From positions 57,468,217 to 57,532,216 of the forward strand of contig CM041298.1 of assembly GCA_023052935.1 (NCBI GenBank): a stretch of 64,000 nucleotides of DNA, in the 5' to 3' direction. The translations under genes and the position numbers were made by a program. Numbering within the stretch: position 1 is the stretch's first letter; the number at the start of each line of letters is the position of its first letter. Shown in pieces: positions 1-12,149 of the stretch. The notes under the pieces were generated by a model. That model was not told where the DNA came from. It worked only from the letters and a program-made list of their open reading frames with translations, and made no database searches. This DNA is from Piezodorus guildinii (taxonomy: Eukaryota; Arthropoda; Insecta; Hemiptera; Pentatomidae).

Positions 1-1034
1 CAATATAAAAACATGAGGTCTTCGGTTTTTAAAGGGAACGTTTTAAAATAACCTTGATTTTTTTTTTTTTCATACTGTCCCAAACAAGTACTTTATTAAT
101 AGCATTCTCCACTTTGGATAAGTCTGATAATATACTTCTTTATAATAAATGTTACCTACTTTTGGAATGGGTTAGGTTAAGGTTAACCTGTCCTGGATTG
201 AGATGGCTCAGCGTTGGCCGACAGATGTTTTTGTTCAGGCTAGTAATCTCGCCCACACTTGGAACCTCTTCAGGCCTTAACTTTAGAACCCCTTATCTGG
301 CTAATATTTGAATGAAAGGCTTTCAAAAAGATCCGTGTTAATTATTTCCACGTTCTCGAAAAGATCTCTGAAATCCTATTCCATTCAGCAATTTAAATAA
401 AAGAAAGAAAGGAAAAATAAACCAGAAAAAATATGATGGTTGTAACTTAACGTCTTCTTAAATAGCTTGTAAATTTTACTAATAATTATTTTTAATCTCA
501 ATTATCTATATAAGAAACATATAAAATGGGGAAAACTGGTGCAGGTAACACATACTTATCTCAGTTAAAATCAATTTAAGAACTTGTAAATAAAGTTAGA
601 ATTAAAAAAAAGGTTAAAGAATTACATTAAGCTTCGATAGAAACATGTGTTTCAGATTAAATAATCAAAATTATTATCCACAACAATCATTCTGTTTCAT
701 CACCTTATACAATTTTTTAAATAACATTTATATAACATGTTTCTCTCAAATGTTTAGCTTTCCAACGGTGTCTTATAAATCAATATTACTCTGCTTATGT
801 ACGGAAAAAAATACCTACAAGTACTTAACAATAAAATTGTTTTCATCATATAGATTTCTAAACAGTATCAGGGAAAAAAATTTCATTTATAATACAAACT
901 ATAATCTGAAATGCAATTAATATTTAACAAAAACTCTTAATAATCATTTCATCAACCGAAAAATAATCTTAACATACTACAGTTTATATATAAAAAAATA
1001 ATAATCATTATAATATAAATTATAGTCTGTTAAG
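1..1034. other. AT-rich sequence, no gene recognised
   Basis: No domain, splice-bounded exon or known repeat is recognised. The only part with raised GC is about 160-300, which contains a short run resembling the arthropod telomere unit (GGTTAGGTTAAGG) but is not a tandem array. The open frames here are short and have no recognisable protein features. Confidence 0.5.
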
Positions 1035-1794
1035 ATGAGTTCTAGTATAGTAAGGGAAAGAAGTATTGCGATTGTGAAAATTTTCGAATGCCACTTTTCA
1101 ACGGAAATACACGTTTTAGGGTCGGTCCCCTGAGTCCAAATAACCAAGTCCCGCAAAAAGGTCTGTGTCTGCGTGTGGTACCTTTACGAAAAAACGAAAA
1201 GTCGTACAGAACTGAAATTTCATATTTAAAAAAACTATACTCCTGAGATGTACTACAGCAACTTTTTCACAAAAATCGGCTCACCGAAAGTGCTACTTTA
1301 TTAAATGCATTTTACACCTTTTTATAATTTTCTCAAAAAGGACTTTAACGATTTTAATTAAAGTCGCTATATAGATGTAAAATTTAATGAGATTTGATAT
1401 TATGTAGATTTCGTTCTGATTGAAAAAGTCTGACAGGGTTTAAATGCCGTGATTTTAAGTTTTCATCCTCTAAAATACCTTTAATTTAGTAGATTTAAAA
1501 AAAAAAAATATATGCAAGTAGAGCGAATTGGATATACAACTAAAGGAGAAAAGTTTTAGAACACAATAAAATATATATATATATATATAGACATAAAAAT
1601 AAAATGTTAAAGAATTAATTAAATTGAATTTCATTAGAAACATGTGTTTTATTAAATAATGTATTACATTTTATCTACAACAATCAGTTTAATTTATCGA
1701 CTTTTCATCACTCTTTATTAACCTTAAAATTCCGTATATTAGATAATATTTATTCTAAAATCTTTAGCTAGCCAATGGTATATTATACATTATT

Positions 1795-1852
<58 letters not shown>

Positions 1853-2245
1853 ATATATATAGTATATAGTATATATAATAGTATAATAATAATATATATA
1901 TATATATAGTATATAGTATATATAATATATATACAATATATAGTATATATCAATATATATACAATAATAATGTATAATATACCATTGGCTAGCTAAAGAT
2001 TTTAGAATAAATATTATCTAATATACGGAATTTTAAGGTTAATAAAGAGTGATGAAAAGCCGATAAATTAAACTGATTGTTGTAGATAAAAATGTAATAC
2101 ATTATTTAATAAAACACATGTTTCTAATGAAATTCAATTTAATTAATTCTTTAACATTTTATTTTTATGTCTAAATATTTAAATATTCTTAAATTGATTA
2201 TAACAACGGAGGACAACGGAGTCGTGTGTTGCGCGCACCAGATTT
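1035..2245 (-). repeat. Family-A dispersed repeat, rearranged copy
   Basis: One of at least nine copies or fragments in the window. In the orientation used here the family starts near TCTGGTGCGCGCAACACACG followed by ACTTTCACTTACC. It ends near GATCGCAATACTTTCCC and then GTAAGTGAAAGTAAAAAT. Both ends therefore carry ACTTTCACTTACC in inverted orientation. Typical length is about 0.9 kb, with no coding capacity. This copy is read on the minus strand and contains an extra inverted duplicate of its own 5' part (1590-1800). The family could be a non-autonomous DNA transposon, but no target-site duplication was found, so the class is open. Confidence 0.75.
1590..2171. repeat. Near-perfect 211-bp inverted repeat with (AT)n loop
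   Basis: Arms are 1590-1800 and 1960-2171. Aligned by eye they differ by one substitution and one single-base indel. The 159-bp loop is almost entirely AT microsatellite. Both arms are the 5' third of the family-A repeat, so one arm is an inverted duplication placed inside a family-A copy. RNA from either strand would form a long hairpin. Confidence 0.9.
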
Positions 2246-2700
2246 TTTTTTGTTGAATATTCATTGCATTTTTGGGAGTTTTTTTTTTTTTTTTCCTCGG
2301 CAAATGCTCCTATTGTCCAAAGGATTTTCTGGATGCCTGGTTCGTTTAATCAATACGAGTCCTCCCTAACCATTCATACTACAAGCATTGTTGTGTTTGA
2401 TGCCAACTGCTGGGGTATGAGGAAATAAAAGACCAAAGACCAGAGATCCTAGTGCGAGTATCGATTGAGAGAATGAGATTAGAAATTTGCTCAAACCAAC
2501 TCGAGTAGTCAAACAACAACTCGAAGTATACAAGTAAACGTATGCACAACAACAAATATATCATTCATTCGATCGAGGAAGAGGGGCGTATTTCTTTAAT
2601 TTGATACAACAGTTAGTTGTTCAAGTCAAATATGACGGATGTTTTTTGTTTTTTTGTTTTTTTGAAGATTAATTCATTGTTTTAAAAAATGTTGTTTGTT
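2246..2700. other. AT-rich sequence, nothing recognised
   Basis: Contains T-runs and a slightly GC-richer stretch (2330-2590). No domain or repeat family is recognised. Confidence 0.4.
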
Positions 2701-3240
2701 CATTTGACGTTACTTTCAGCTACTGTGGCCTATCTAGCGATGCTACAGTTGGAGTCCTAAATTTTAGCTATCCAGGTTTAATTAGGATAGGGATCTTTAA
2801 CGATTACCTGACATAATTATACCGGTTTGACCACAATCTATACGTTGCTTACGGTAGTCCAGATTTTGCTAGCAAACCCACTTTTCATTACAGGTAAAAT
2901 CTCATACAGAAAGTTATTTCAATAAATTTTCACAAATTTCTAACCCCTTAGCTGATTGCTGATGCTTATTCATTTAACGTAACCGTTGCTAATCAGAGGA
3001 TACTACACTGGGAGTCCAAAATTTTCTTTATCTAGTTTTAATTAGCATCTCTAACGAGTACCTGTTTAGTACAGTGTACAGTACCTGAGTAAAAACAGTT
3101 TGGACTTACGGGTGTCCATATTTAGCCAGCATACCCACTTTTTATTACAGGCGACAATCTTCCGGTAAAATCTCATACCAGAAGAATTTTTAACAAATTT
3201 TCACAAATTTCTGACCTCTTGACTGATTGCTGAGAACTAA
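2701..3240 (-). repeat. Tandem duplication of ~270 bp carrying old SINE-1 tails
   Basis: Two units, 2701-2970 and 2971-3240, each start with an antisense SINE-1 3' half (minus strand, with motifs such as TTTAATTAGGATAGGGATC). Each continues through a shared flank ending CTGATTGCTGA. The units are diverged from each other. The duplicated flank shows that the SINE was already present when the segment duplicated. Confidence 0.7.
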
Positions 3241-4149
3241 TTTCGAGAGAGGCCAGTCTAATACTCTTTTTCAGAGTAGATGGCGACTAACAATACCTTC
3301 CAACACAACGCTACGTAGCAGGTTCAGGAGTACTTTGATGGATTCAAGTCAACAAATTCTAGCAGAACCTCATCCAAATCCATTAATGTTTTGCCTGAAG
3401 CCCTTCTTTTTTTCTCAACGCATATCTTCACGGCTAAATTTTTCAAATTAACGTCGCGCGGTACGCTGTTCAAGGACACCTTTCCCTTTATATTTAGTAA
3501 TTTTAGGAGTTGCTTCAGTAGTAATTTTTTTTTTTCATTGATTCATTGATGCCTTAAAATTCTTTTTTGAGACAAATAACTAAACTGAGGTTTTTTTTTT
3601 TTTTTTTTTTAAAGAATTCGAGTGGTCTTTAACAAACTTAAAGAATGCGCTCTAAAAGGATTATTAAGTATTAAATAGGATTAAAATATTTACATCCCTT
3701 TAAAATCTTAAATTTGATAAAACGCTCATCTTTTTTATGCACCATTGATACAACATTGAACTTACACGTTGCCAAATGTGAACGTTGCAGTGATCTTTGC
3801 CTTTTTACACCCTCGTGTGAACACATAATTGTAAAATTATAATTTTTGAGATCAGCTTCCACTTTCGAAAGCTATTTCACCCTGATTCCATTTCTGATAT
3901 AATCATTAATATGCTTCGGCAAAGAAATCCCCTGTTCAATAAATTTATTTCTTATGAAGGCTATTAGTTATAAAAATAAGGTAGCTACAAGTGATGATAT
4001 CATCCGCCATATAAAGTAGTGAATATCATATTTTTTCTTTACCTCAGGCCTCCGGCGAATAAATCTACAACCTTCCCACGAGACGAACAAGGTGCTATGT
4101 AAGGACGCCAAACCCATATCTCCCTCCATAAATAAGGACTCTTTTGAAA
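3241..4149. other. Unassigned sequence with possible degraded gene fragment
   Basis: Low-complexity T and A runs surround an open minus-strand stretch at 3671-3862. It contains a C/H-rich segment (CSHEG...HLATCKF) loosely resembling a TRAF-type zinc-finger spacing. The resemblance is too weak to name a gene, and there are no clear splice sites. Confidence 0.25.
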
Positions 4150-4330
4150 GTCCCAAAAAGTCCCGTCGTTAAAGGATAATCGGGAGCGGTAAAGTTTAGG
4201 ATTTTTGGAGGCCCCATCATTCCAGAGTTTACGACCGGGCTATTCAGGGACCCGGTCTGCACTGCACAATGGCCACCTCTAACGGCCTGTTCCTTTGAAA
4301 ATAAATCTTATTATTTAAAAAAAAATGTAC
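4150..4330 (+). repeat. SINE/LINE 3'-end-like fragment
   Basis: A GC-richer block ends GGCCTGTTCCTTTGAAAATAAATC followed by an A-run. The ending resembles the GACCTGTTCCTTAATAAATAAAG terminus of the CR1-like fragment near 11270. It is probably the 3' end of a retrotransposed element. No coding segment is visible. Confidence 0.35.
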
Positions 4331-5442
4331 TCTACATATATAAAATAATAATAAAAACATATAGTAAATTAAAACCTTAACAGAAATAAATAAAACGACA
4401 GCAGAAGTTAATGCCTATTTAAAATCTGGTGGGCACATCTTATACAACATTTAGTTACTATTTGAAACTTCATAACTAATAAATATTCCTTCTATAACTA
4501 TTTGAAATAAATAATAACAATAAAAACAACGCTGAAAATTATTAAATATCTCCAAATTACTATATTACGGTATATCTGTTTATATAGCTGTTTATAGGCA
4601 ATTAACTAATATAAAAAAAAAATTGAAAGAACAGTGGCCTATCACCACTGGTAATTTCAAAACGCTATATCTCAGCTATTTCTGAATCGATTTCAATGAT
4701 TCTTTCGTTTTTTTTGGTATTTCTTTGTTTAATAGTTCGTATGGCGGACAAACGGATTTATTTTAATTTGTTATTCGGGTTATAAGTATCTTGAAACGCA
4801 AGGCCTGAAATTTTGAGGGGAGGTATATTTTTTTGGTCGATTACAAACGTTCATTGTGGAAAATATTAAACAAAATCTCAAAGTAATTCATATGAAAACA
4901 TCTATTTTATGACACCAGAGTTGGCGTCACTCGCCCTAATCTCCGGATCTCTAGCCTATAGATATTTTTTTTTACGTAACTGGACCTCTACTTACTTGCA
5001 TAGACTAATAAATAAAATAAAAAAATAAATAAAGAAAGAAAAAGACAGGAGGAATGCATAACTTATGTATGTGATTTTCATTTATCAATACATTTTCTTT
5101 TCTTGATAGACAACTTTAATGATATTTTTTTTTAACTTAAAACCTATTTTTTTCCCACCTCGAACGCAGGTCGGAAAAGTATCTGCCTGAACATAACAGG
5201 TGTGAAAATAGGTAGTAGGGTCCTGCCCTAGACAGCCAGTGACTGATGAAGGATAACAAAAAGGTTGGTAACTGAACCTTAGGATAAATTTATTACTCAG
5301 GAGGGAGCCCCCTTTAGAGCAAGGTGAAATTTTAGGAACAGTAATACTTTGCCTACAAGAAGCCAATTTAAATCATATTATATAATTAAAAAGTTTGATT
5401 ATACTATATTTATATCATAAAAAAGCTAATGGAATGTGGAAA

Positions 5443-5490
<48 letters not shown>

Positions 5491-5810
5491 AATTGTCTTG
5501 TAGTCATCTTATTTAACAAAAATTTCCCGCAAGGGTATGCATGATAGTTACTCTACAGCGTTCATAAAACGCTTGCACTTTTCCGAACATCATTCTACCG
5601 CCTTTGACGTAGGAATGCAAAAATGATTTATCAAGAACTTGGGAGCTAATTCGTAGTCAGCTAATCAGTAGTACAGGTAAATATCCTTGAAGTTATATTT
5701 TGTTTGAGTGAAAAATTAAGAGACCATCCCGATTATTAGGTTTTCCTAGTGAAAAAAAATATATATAAATTAAAAAATCAGATACCCGAGGATGTGAAGA
5801 AGGTTGTTAA
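4331..5810. other. AT-rich sequence with (AT)n at 5443-5490
   Basis: No gene is recognised. A GC-richer patch at 5150-5340 is open on the minus strand but resembles no family known to me. The (AT)n tract at 5443-5490 is interrupted once. Confidence 0.4.
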
Positions 5811-6395
5811 TAAAACAGAAATTTGTTTTTTTGGTGGTAGAAATCAATGACCTGTAACATAACGTGTTATTCTGAGGTCAGCTCTGTTGTAATTTAACAG
5901 ATTCTGATAAAAAATTCGTACAGCATATTGACTATTAAGAGAGCTTGAGAAACGCCTTAATATACGTTGAAAGAATGGTAGGTATAAATAGGAAAATTAC
6001 GGTATGTCGGTCTATTGAAAACGCTAATAAAACATGCTAGCTATCACCAAAAGAATAAAACAGGCGTAAATAAATAATTTATCAAACCATATTAAACCAT
6101 CCATAAAATGAAACTAAGTTGTATAAATACAATTAATAAGAGCGTATCTAATTATAAATTAAACAAAATTTGTAAAAGGGTATGATGTCAAGAAAGTACT
6201 TAATATAGATATTTTTTTTTAATTTTTGATAGTAGAAAAATATACTCAGACCATGAGATCATTAGATCAGTTTCTTTTCATTTATCCCTGATAATGTAAC
6301 ATGTTATTCTCACGTCTGTAACATTGTAATTTAACTGATTCTGAAATATTTAGTACAGCATATTGACAATTATGCTTTGATATACGTTAAAAGAA
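5811..6395. repeat. Diverged direct duplication
   Basis: Segments around 5830-6010 and 6240-6395 share blocks in the same order: a T-run with a TAGTAGAAA-like motif, AACATGTTATTCT, TGTAATTTAAC.GATTCTGA, CAGCATATTGAC and ATATACGTT.AAAGAA. The offset is about 430 bp. This is an old direct duplication with no coding features. Confidence 0.6.
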
Positions 6396-6929
6396 CGATA
6401 TGTATATCTAAGCCCGGTCGGACTGAGGTCATAAAGAAAGGCCGGATCAGATACGTGGGACGAGCACAGTCCAGTTTGAAAAGAAGTCCTTAATGTCAAA
6501 CCATATCATAAGCTCCGACGACATCTAAAGTTTTTGAAGCATCAAAGTATTATTTTTAACTTTGTGGAACCTTTAGCAAACGACCTCTATTTATTTTATT
6601 AAACTATCATGTTTTTTTTTATTTAAAAATAAATTATTTATGTATTACTATTTTAATTAAAAGACTCAGAGAGCTACCGAATTCAGAACATTTTTTTTTT
6701 CCCGAATCGAGACAACATTCCGATCAATCTACTTGACGATCATTAACCCAAATAAATCAAACAAACAGCTGATAAGTACCTATTTATAGGAGACCTCAAG
6801 AGTGTAGTGGCTAAGGACGATTTGTAGAGGAAAATATTTAAACCAATAATGTTATAACTTTATGTTTAATTAAAATAATAATATCGAATCAATTTCAAAT
6901 ACCTAATGGCCTAATATCTCATTTATTTG
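6396..6929. other. AT-rich sequence, nothing recognised
   Basis: A short GC-richer patch lies at 6410-6480 (CCCGGTCGGACTGAGG). It matches no family I recognise. Confidence 0.35.
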
Positions 6930-7139
6930 CTATAAATAATATATTTGGTTAATAATTTTCTAAAATATGAAATTTCAATTTTATACAACATATCGTTTTC
7001 CTGCCAGACTTACTACACACACAAAACAAATCATTTCGATTCAAGAGTATTTCCGGTGAAAACATGAATTGGATAATTTTCACGATCGCAATATTTTTCC
7101 TTCCTATATATTTCATTTATAGGTAAGTGAAAGTAAAAA
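6930..7139 (+). repeat. Family-A repeat, 3' fragment
   Basis: Contains the family-A end blocks in order: a CTTACTACACACACA stretch, CGGTGAAAAC, TTTTCACGATCGCAATA, and the terminal GGTAAGTGAAAGTAAAAAT. The 5' two-thirds is missing or too diverged to see. Confidence 0.7.
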
Positions 7140-8809
7140 TCATTTATTTAGAATAATCATAAAACTGAATCTCATTTGTATAGTTACGATAAAATAATTT
7201 ATATAAAATTAGTTGAAAAAGTCGGTTCTTAGTTTATTGTTATTATTTCTGATATTAATGTTTTTCATCAGATCACGAATAATGGATATTGCTGTTTAGA
7301 ACATAATAAGTTTGTTTACTATTAATCTTTAGTTTATAACGCCCGATGTTTAATTTTCGAAATATCAATATTAATAAGCTCAATAGTAACTGCAATTAGA
7401 AAAACAACTATTTGTCAATTAAGTAACACATAAAGTGTAAAAATAAATGGTGAATAGACGGTTGCTTATAACTAGAATTAAAAAAAAAAAATAATACGAA
7501 TAACTATATTTAGATAAATAATAGAAAATTCATCGGGTCTTCTTTACTTATATATATATATAACCTTTATAAATGTATAAAACCTAAAATATAACTATTT
7601 TTTAGGTTCCATAAATTGCCCATGTATTTATATTTACAAGACAATAAATTCTAATTTGTAATTTTAACTATTTTTTAACATTGTTGATTTGAGAATTGAA
7701 AAGCTGCATTAGATACCCCAATTACACCTCTATTTCCGGATTCAGTAAGAAAAAAACAAGATTTATTTCAAATAGCACATTTTAAAATGTAGGAATTTTT
7801 TTTTTTTTAACTCTTATTTTCTCGACGTATATAAGAAAGCAGGCCAATTAAATCTTTCGCCAGTACGATTTATAACTGCAATAATTTAAAAAGGACAAAT
7901 ATTTGTAATTTGTTTTAAAAGTTATGACACATCTCACGTATAAAAATGCCAACCTAGGTTATATAACCGGGAAAGAGATAATTGAAAACATGTAACAAAT
8001 AACGGAAAATTTCAACATTGTTCAATATCTTGTGAATTAAAAAAAAAAAAAAAAAGCAGATGGAAATTAATTAAATCAAATTGTGCATATACTCTTAAAA
8101 GATGAGTAAATATGAATATATAAGCAATTAATGAATACCTTTGGTAAATATATACCATATAGACTGTATAGACTGTAGACCATATAGACATATAAATATA
8201 GACTGTATATACCATTGCTGTTGTATATACATAGAATGTTTTTTGTATTTATTTTGTAAATAAAGTTGGAGGATAAGAAAAAAAAAAAAAAAAAAAAAAC
8301 TTTGGTAAAACATTTCAATCGAATATTTTAAAATGTTTTATTTTTTTTTTAAATCTGTTGCACTCATCAAACAACTTTTACATACCTACTTCATATACAT
8401 TTTTAAAATGGATCTTTTATTTTGATAAAAACATTAATTTTAAATTAAATATTATTACGATAAAAATAATTATATACAATCACTGAAGTTCATACGCTCT
8501 AATAATTTAACCTTAGACGACTTTATATAATGGACAATGGTTTTCCTAAAATATCAATCTATTCAACAATAAATTCAACAGTTTTATTACTACTATCATT
8601 ACCGAAAAATTGTTTTTTCCCCTCATTTTTCTATTTAATTGTTATGAAATCCTTTTTAAATTAATATTCATCCATTTATTATTATAAAAAATAATGAGGA
8701 AAGCTTCATTATTTAAAATAAGCATAAGTACAGGTTTTTTTTTTAAAGACAAATTGAAAATTCTACTCTTCGACCAAATCTTCCAGATATTAAAGAACAT
8801 TTAATTGTA
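7140..8809. other. AT-rich low-complexity sequence
   Basis: No gene is recognised. Poly(A/T) runs occur at 8040-8055 and 8281-8299. Short interspersed repeats of ATAGACTGTATA and ACCATATAGAC lie at 8150-8215. Open frames here come from simple sequence. Confidence 0.45.
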
Positions 8810-9065
8810 CAGTGATATAAGGGGTTTAATCAAATTAGTTAGAGCATTTTTTGAGAAAATTCGTAAGATTGATTATTTTAAGTGGCACTTATGCCCAGTA
8901 GATCAAGATAAAAAAGTTGCTGTAACATCTTAGGCATATCTAAAATATTTAATCATACTTATGTCTGAATATTCGTTTTTTAGCTTCTCCTAACATACAC
9001 GCAGACAGGAAATGACCATTTTGTGAGTCTTGGTTGTTTGGTGTCAAGAGAACAAAAAACCATTA
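8810..9065 (+). repeat. Family-A repeat, diverged internal fragment
   Basis: Aligns in order with the family-A middle: GGTTTAATCAAA, TTTTTGAGAAAAT, AAGTGGC, GTAACATCT, CACGCAGACAGG and CTTGGTTGTTTGG. This is one of the most diverged copies and has neither terminus. Confidence 0.55.
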
Positions 9066-9599
9066 GTCCTAATTATGAGGATTTTAATAATTTTAGGTTG
9101 TGCATATTATTAATAATGATTTTTAACAGGAAGGTTAATATTTTCATAGCCTTCAGAAAAAAAACACAAAAAAAAAAACAACACGTCAAATAAGGATTAG
9201 CCGCAAGGAAAGTACAATAAATGCATTTTATATAAATAAATAAATTATTGCTTATTTAAAAAAAAAAAAAACTTTTTAAAGGAAAAAGTCGAGGATCCAG
9301 TTTTTCTACTTCGTTAATAACGAAATTCGCATACAGGAAATTATTTTCAAGGATTTTTATCGGTTAAGGAAGTAACAATACTAAATACATGGTGTAAACC
9401 AGACCACAAAAAATAGTTGATGTTTCAAGTGACAAAAATATTAAAAAAAAGTCTTTAAATCTGATTTAATGATGTGATATACAGTTATAATAAGCCATAC
9501 TTATAATGAACTATAAAATGAATAAAATTCCATTACAACTTTCCACAACACAAAATAAAAATTATTACTTAATATAGATTTTTTTTAAATAATATTTTT
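9066..9599. other. AT-rich sequence, nothing recognised
   Basis: Low-complexity A/T sequence without recognisable coding or repeat structure. Confidence 0.4.
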
Positions 9600-9770
9600 T
9601 GTGTTGTATATTAGTATTAAAGAAGAAATAAGTCTCTCAGCTCTAAATAATAATTAATTATGTCACTTTTGTATTTTGGCCAGACATATTATATATTTAA
9701 AGAGTACATAACTGTTATTCTTAAGCGACCCAGTCCCAGAATAAAATTATTTTCTATTCTATTCTATATA
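9600..9770 (+). repeat. LINE 3'-end-like tail
   Basis: Ends GACCCAGTCCCAGAATAAAA followed by a short (TATTC)n microsatellite. This resembles the 3' terminus of the CR1-like LINE whose tail is near 37953-37990 (CCCAGAATAATAAAG, then (TTTA)n). No coding part remains. Confidence 0.45.
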
Positions 9771-9838
9771 CCACGATTTTTATAAGCAACTATAGGTTTA
9801 TTAAAGGTGGTAATTTAAATTATTTTTTTGTTTATATC

Positions 9839-9995
9839 TTAATTAATATTTTTTAATATCTTGTATAATCCATTGTCCGGACCGTTTCTTCCGAAGGGTA
9901 TATTCTTTGTCCTTTCTGATATTTCTTCCAGCGTTCCAGGCGACTTCTCCAGAAAGACCGAAATCTCACTGAAGAAGTCGTCTGGAACGGTAGAT
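9839..9995 (-). CDS. Candidate terminal coding exon, unknown gene
   Basis: A GC-elevated island in AT-rich DNA that is open on the minus strand. A pyrimidine-rich acceptor ending TCTTTAATCTCAG precedes position 9995, and an alternative acceptor ending TTTATTTTCTTTAG precedes 10017. The frame closes with TAA at 9839-9841. From the later acceptor the exon encodes about 51 acidic residues beginning STVPDDFFSEISVF and including IPFGRNGPDNGLYK. I do not recognise the protein. If real, it would be the last exon of a minus-strand gene, possibly the one with the candidate exon at 20384-20476. It also contains a 19-bp-stem inverted repeat (9932-9989), which complicates a coding reading. It may instead be a remnant of an unrecognised repeat. 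Confidence 0.3.
9932..9989. repeat. Compact 19-bp inverted repeat (hairpin)
   Basis: Arms 9932-9950 and 9971-9989 surround a 20-base loop. The stem differs at two positions. Read as minus-strand RNA, these are one mismatch and one G-U pair. The arms are GC-rich against an AT background. Confidence 0.75.
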
Positions 9996-10763
9996 CTGAG
10001 ATTAAAGAATATAACTTCTAAAGAAAATAAATAGCACAACGGATGTGAATAAAACGCAAAGAAGAGACTTAAAACAATTGTAATATTTTCAGAACAGTAA
10101 AATAAAATATGTACTATAATAATTAATATTTTAATGAATTGAAAATTAAACCAATTGATGCTTAAATACTTGTATCAGCGACATATGCAACGATTCAAAT
10201 TCAACCTATATAAATTTTACACAAAATTAAATAAACTCTAAATTAATTTTTGATAAGTACGAATGAGTATAGTAACTTTTATACAGGTTTTCCCAAAACT
10301 TTAGCAAATATTTAAAATATAAATTTTCTTGATTTATTTATTTAAAACAGTTAGTTAGTTACCTTTATGCGAAGTATTTTTTTAAATCATCTATATACCC
10401 AAATTTAAATCATTTTTTTTTTTTTTTTTTTTTAATTGCATTTCGAAATGCAGACATTCCGTACTAACGGAGCAATACAATTAGTTTTTAGAAATAATTA
10501 TACTTTATTATAATATTGTTCGAATAAAACATAAGTCAATCCTATTTATTACCTAATTTAATAGCTGTTATAAGAATGTGCGAACTAAACTGTCGATTTA
10601 AAAAAATTATAATGAATTTTTTTCTTCTTTTTTTTCTTCAAATTAGTTAACATCTCATGCATATATCTATCTAAAATATGTATAATGAGTATACTAATAA
10701 TATAATATATATAATAATAATAAAATTTATAAAACAATAATATAATTTATATAATGATAATAT
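9996..10763. other. AT-rich sequence, nothing recognised
   Basis: Low-complexity sequence with a T-run at 10418-10434. No gene or known repeat is recognised. Confidence 0.4.
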
Positions 10764-11275
10764 AATATGGAACTCTATTCTTTCTGATATTCGTACTTCT
10801 ACTACCCTTCTGACTTTAAAATCCCGTCTATTCCATTACTTCCTGTCTATTCAATTCCCAAACAATCCTAACTGATTCAGTTTCCATGAAAATGTGTATA
10901 TAGAAAAAAGTTATAGAAGTGTTTCTTAATTTTCTATTTTGTTTTTTAACTAAGTAAGAATTATATTTTATTTGTTTAGTCTAAATTATGTATTGGAACA
11001 TGATAATTATTTATTTAATGTATTCTTTAAACATCACTTATATTTTTTTACAAATATTTTAACAGCCATTAGTTTTTGAAGATATATACTGGTTTATAAT
11101 ATATTTTATTTTTATGATTTGCCTTAATGTTATCTTTTCCACTTTTTATTATTCATTGTATATTTCCTTTTTTGTTCTTTTGCTTTTCTTTTATCTTACT
11201 CTAAGACAGTAAATCTTACATTGTATAATGTATTATTCTAAAGAGACCTGTTCCTTAATAAATAAAGAAATAATT
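10764..11275 (+). mobile_element. CR1-like LINE, 3'-terminal fragment
   Basis: From 10767 the plus strand encodes the conserved C-terminus of CR1/jockey-type reverse transcriptase polyproteins. It starts IWNSILSDIRTSTTLL, continues LKSRLFHYFLS and stops at about 10873. The matching segment in the large CR1-like element at 38160 reads LWNSIPSSIRHSNSLSTFKS. About 400 bp of AT-rich 3' UTR follows, ending TTCTAAAGAGACCTGTTCC then AATAAATAAAG. That ending is related to the terminus of the 38-kb element. The copy is severely 5'-truncated and cannot be active. Confidence 0.75.
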
Positions 11276-11289
11276 ATAATTTATATAAT

Positions 11290-11490
11290 GATAACATAAT
11301 TTATATAATATAATTTACGTTTCGTAAAAAAATACGTTTCTGAGCTAGATTTTCCACTAACGTACACAGTCAGACAATTATTTCAAATAAAGGCTTATAA
11401 TACAATATTATAATTTTTTTTTTTTAAATTACTATATAATCAAACATTTTTTTAAATTTAAGCTTAAAAAACTACACGAGTTACATAAAA

Positions 11491-11500
<10 letters not shown>
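11290..11500. repeat. Dispersed duplicate pair, copy 1
   Basis: About 200 bp matches 12810-13012 in the same orientation. Shared blocks are TAATATAATTTACGTT, TACGTTTCTGAGCTA, GTACACA.TCA, TTATTT.AAATAAAGG.TTATAATA and AAAACTACACGA.TTACA. There are no coding features. The intervening 1.3 kb holds unrelated sequence. Confidence 0.75.

Positions 11501-11551
<51 letters not shown>
11493..11551. repeat. (AT)n microsatellite
   Basis: A pure AT dinucleotide run of about 58 bp abuts the end of the duplicated segment. Confidence 0.95.
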
Positions 11552-11555
<4 letters not shown>

Positions 11556-12149
11556 TGATCAGTTCTCGACTGTTGATAATTTAAGTTTGTGTTGTTCTTA
11601 GGTTTCAGTCAATGACTATATATATATATTTAAATCAAGAAATAAAATTGTAAAACATTAAACATTTTTAGTATAAGTATTTATGAAATAATTTTTAGGT
11701 TCTGGGGTCTTTAAACATTTATTTACTTCAAGTGAACATTATCTATAAAATTAAATTTTAAATAAAGATAAAAGGAAGAAAAAAAATTATATTGAGGAGG
11801 TTATTTAATCTATCTGTGGACATTTAAGTAATAGTAACTTTTAAAGTGAACTAATGAAATAAAATGTCAATTTCTTTTCACTCTAGTAAACTGATCAAGC
11901 TGAACTTAAGCACTGTACCGTACAGTTTCAATTCTGACATCCTACCTACTACAGCTATATTTTTATTATTATTATTTTATTTTTATCTCTATTGTACTGA
12001 AAAATATTGTTAAATTGATGTACATATATATCAAAATGTATTATATATAGCTAAATCAGGCTCTATTTGTTTGAGAATTCCCCAAAGACAAATAATTTAT
12101 TCATGTATATATTTTTTTAATAGTATGAATTATTAAATGTCAACGAACT
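11552..12149. other. AT-rich sequence, nothing recognised
   Basis: No gene or named repeat is visible between the AT microsatellite and the LINE remnant. Confidence 0.4.

Noticed and set aside
160..190. Telomeric (TTAGG)n sequence
   Set aside because: Only two imperfect units, not an array.
3671..3862. TRAF-type zinc finger exon
   Set aside because: Only a loose C/H spacing is visible, and no splice sites or neighbouring exons support it.
8012..8318. Overlapping minus-strand frames rich in F, Y and I
   Set aside because: They start in homopolymer A/T runs and reflect simple-sequence composition.
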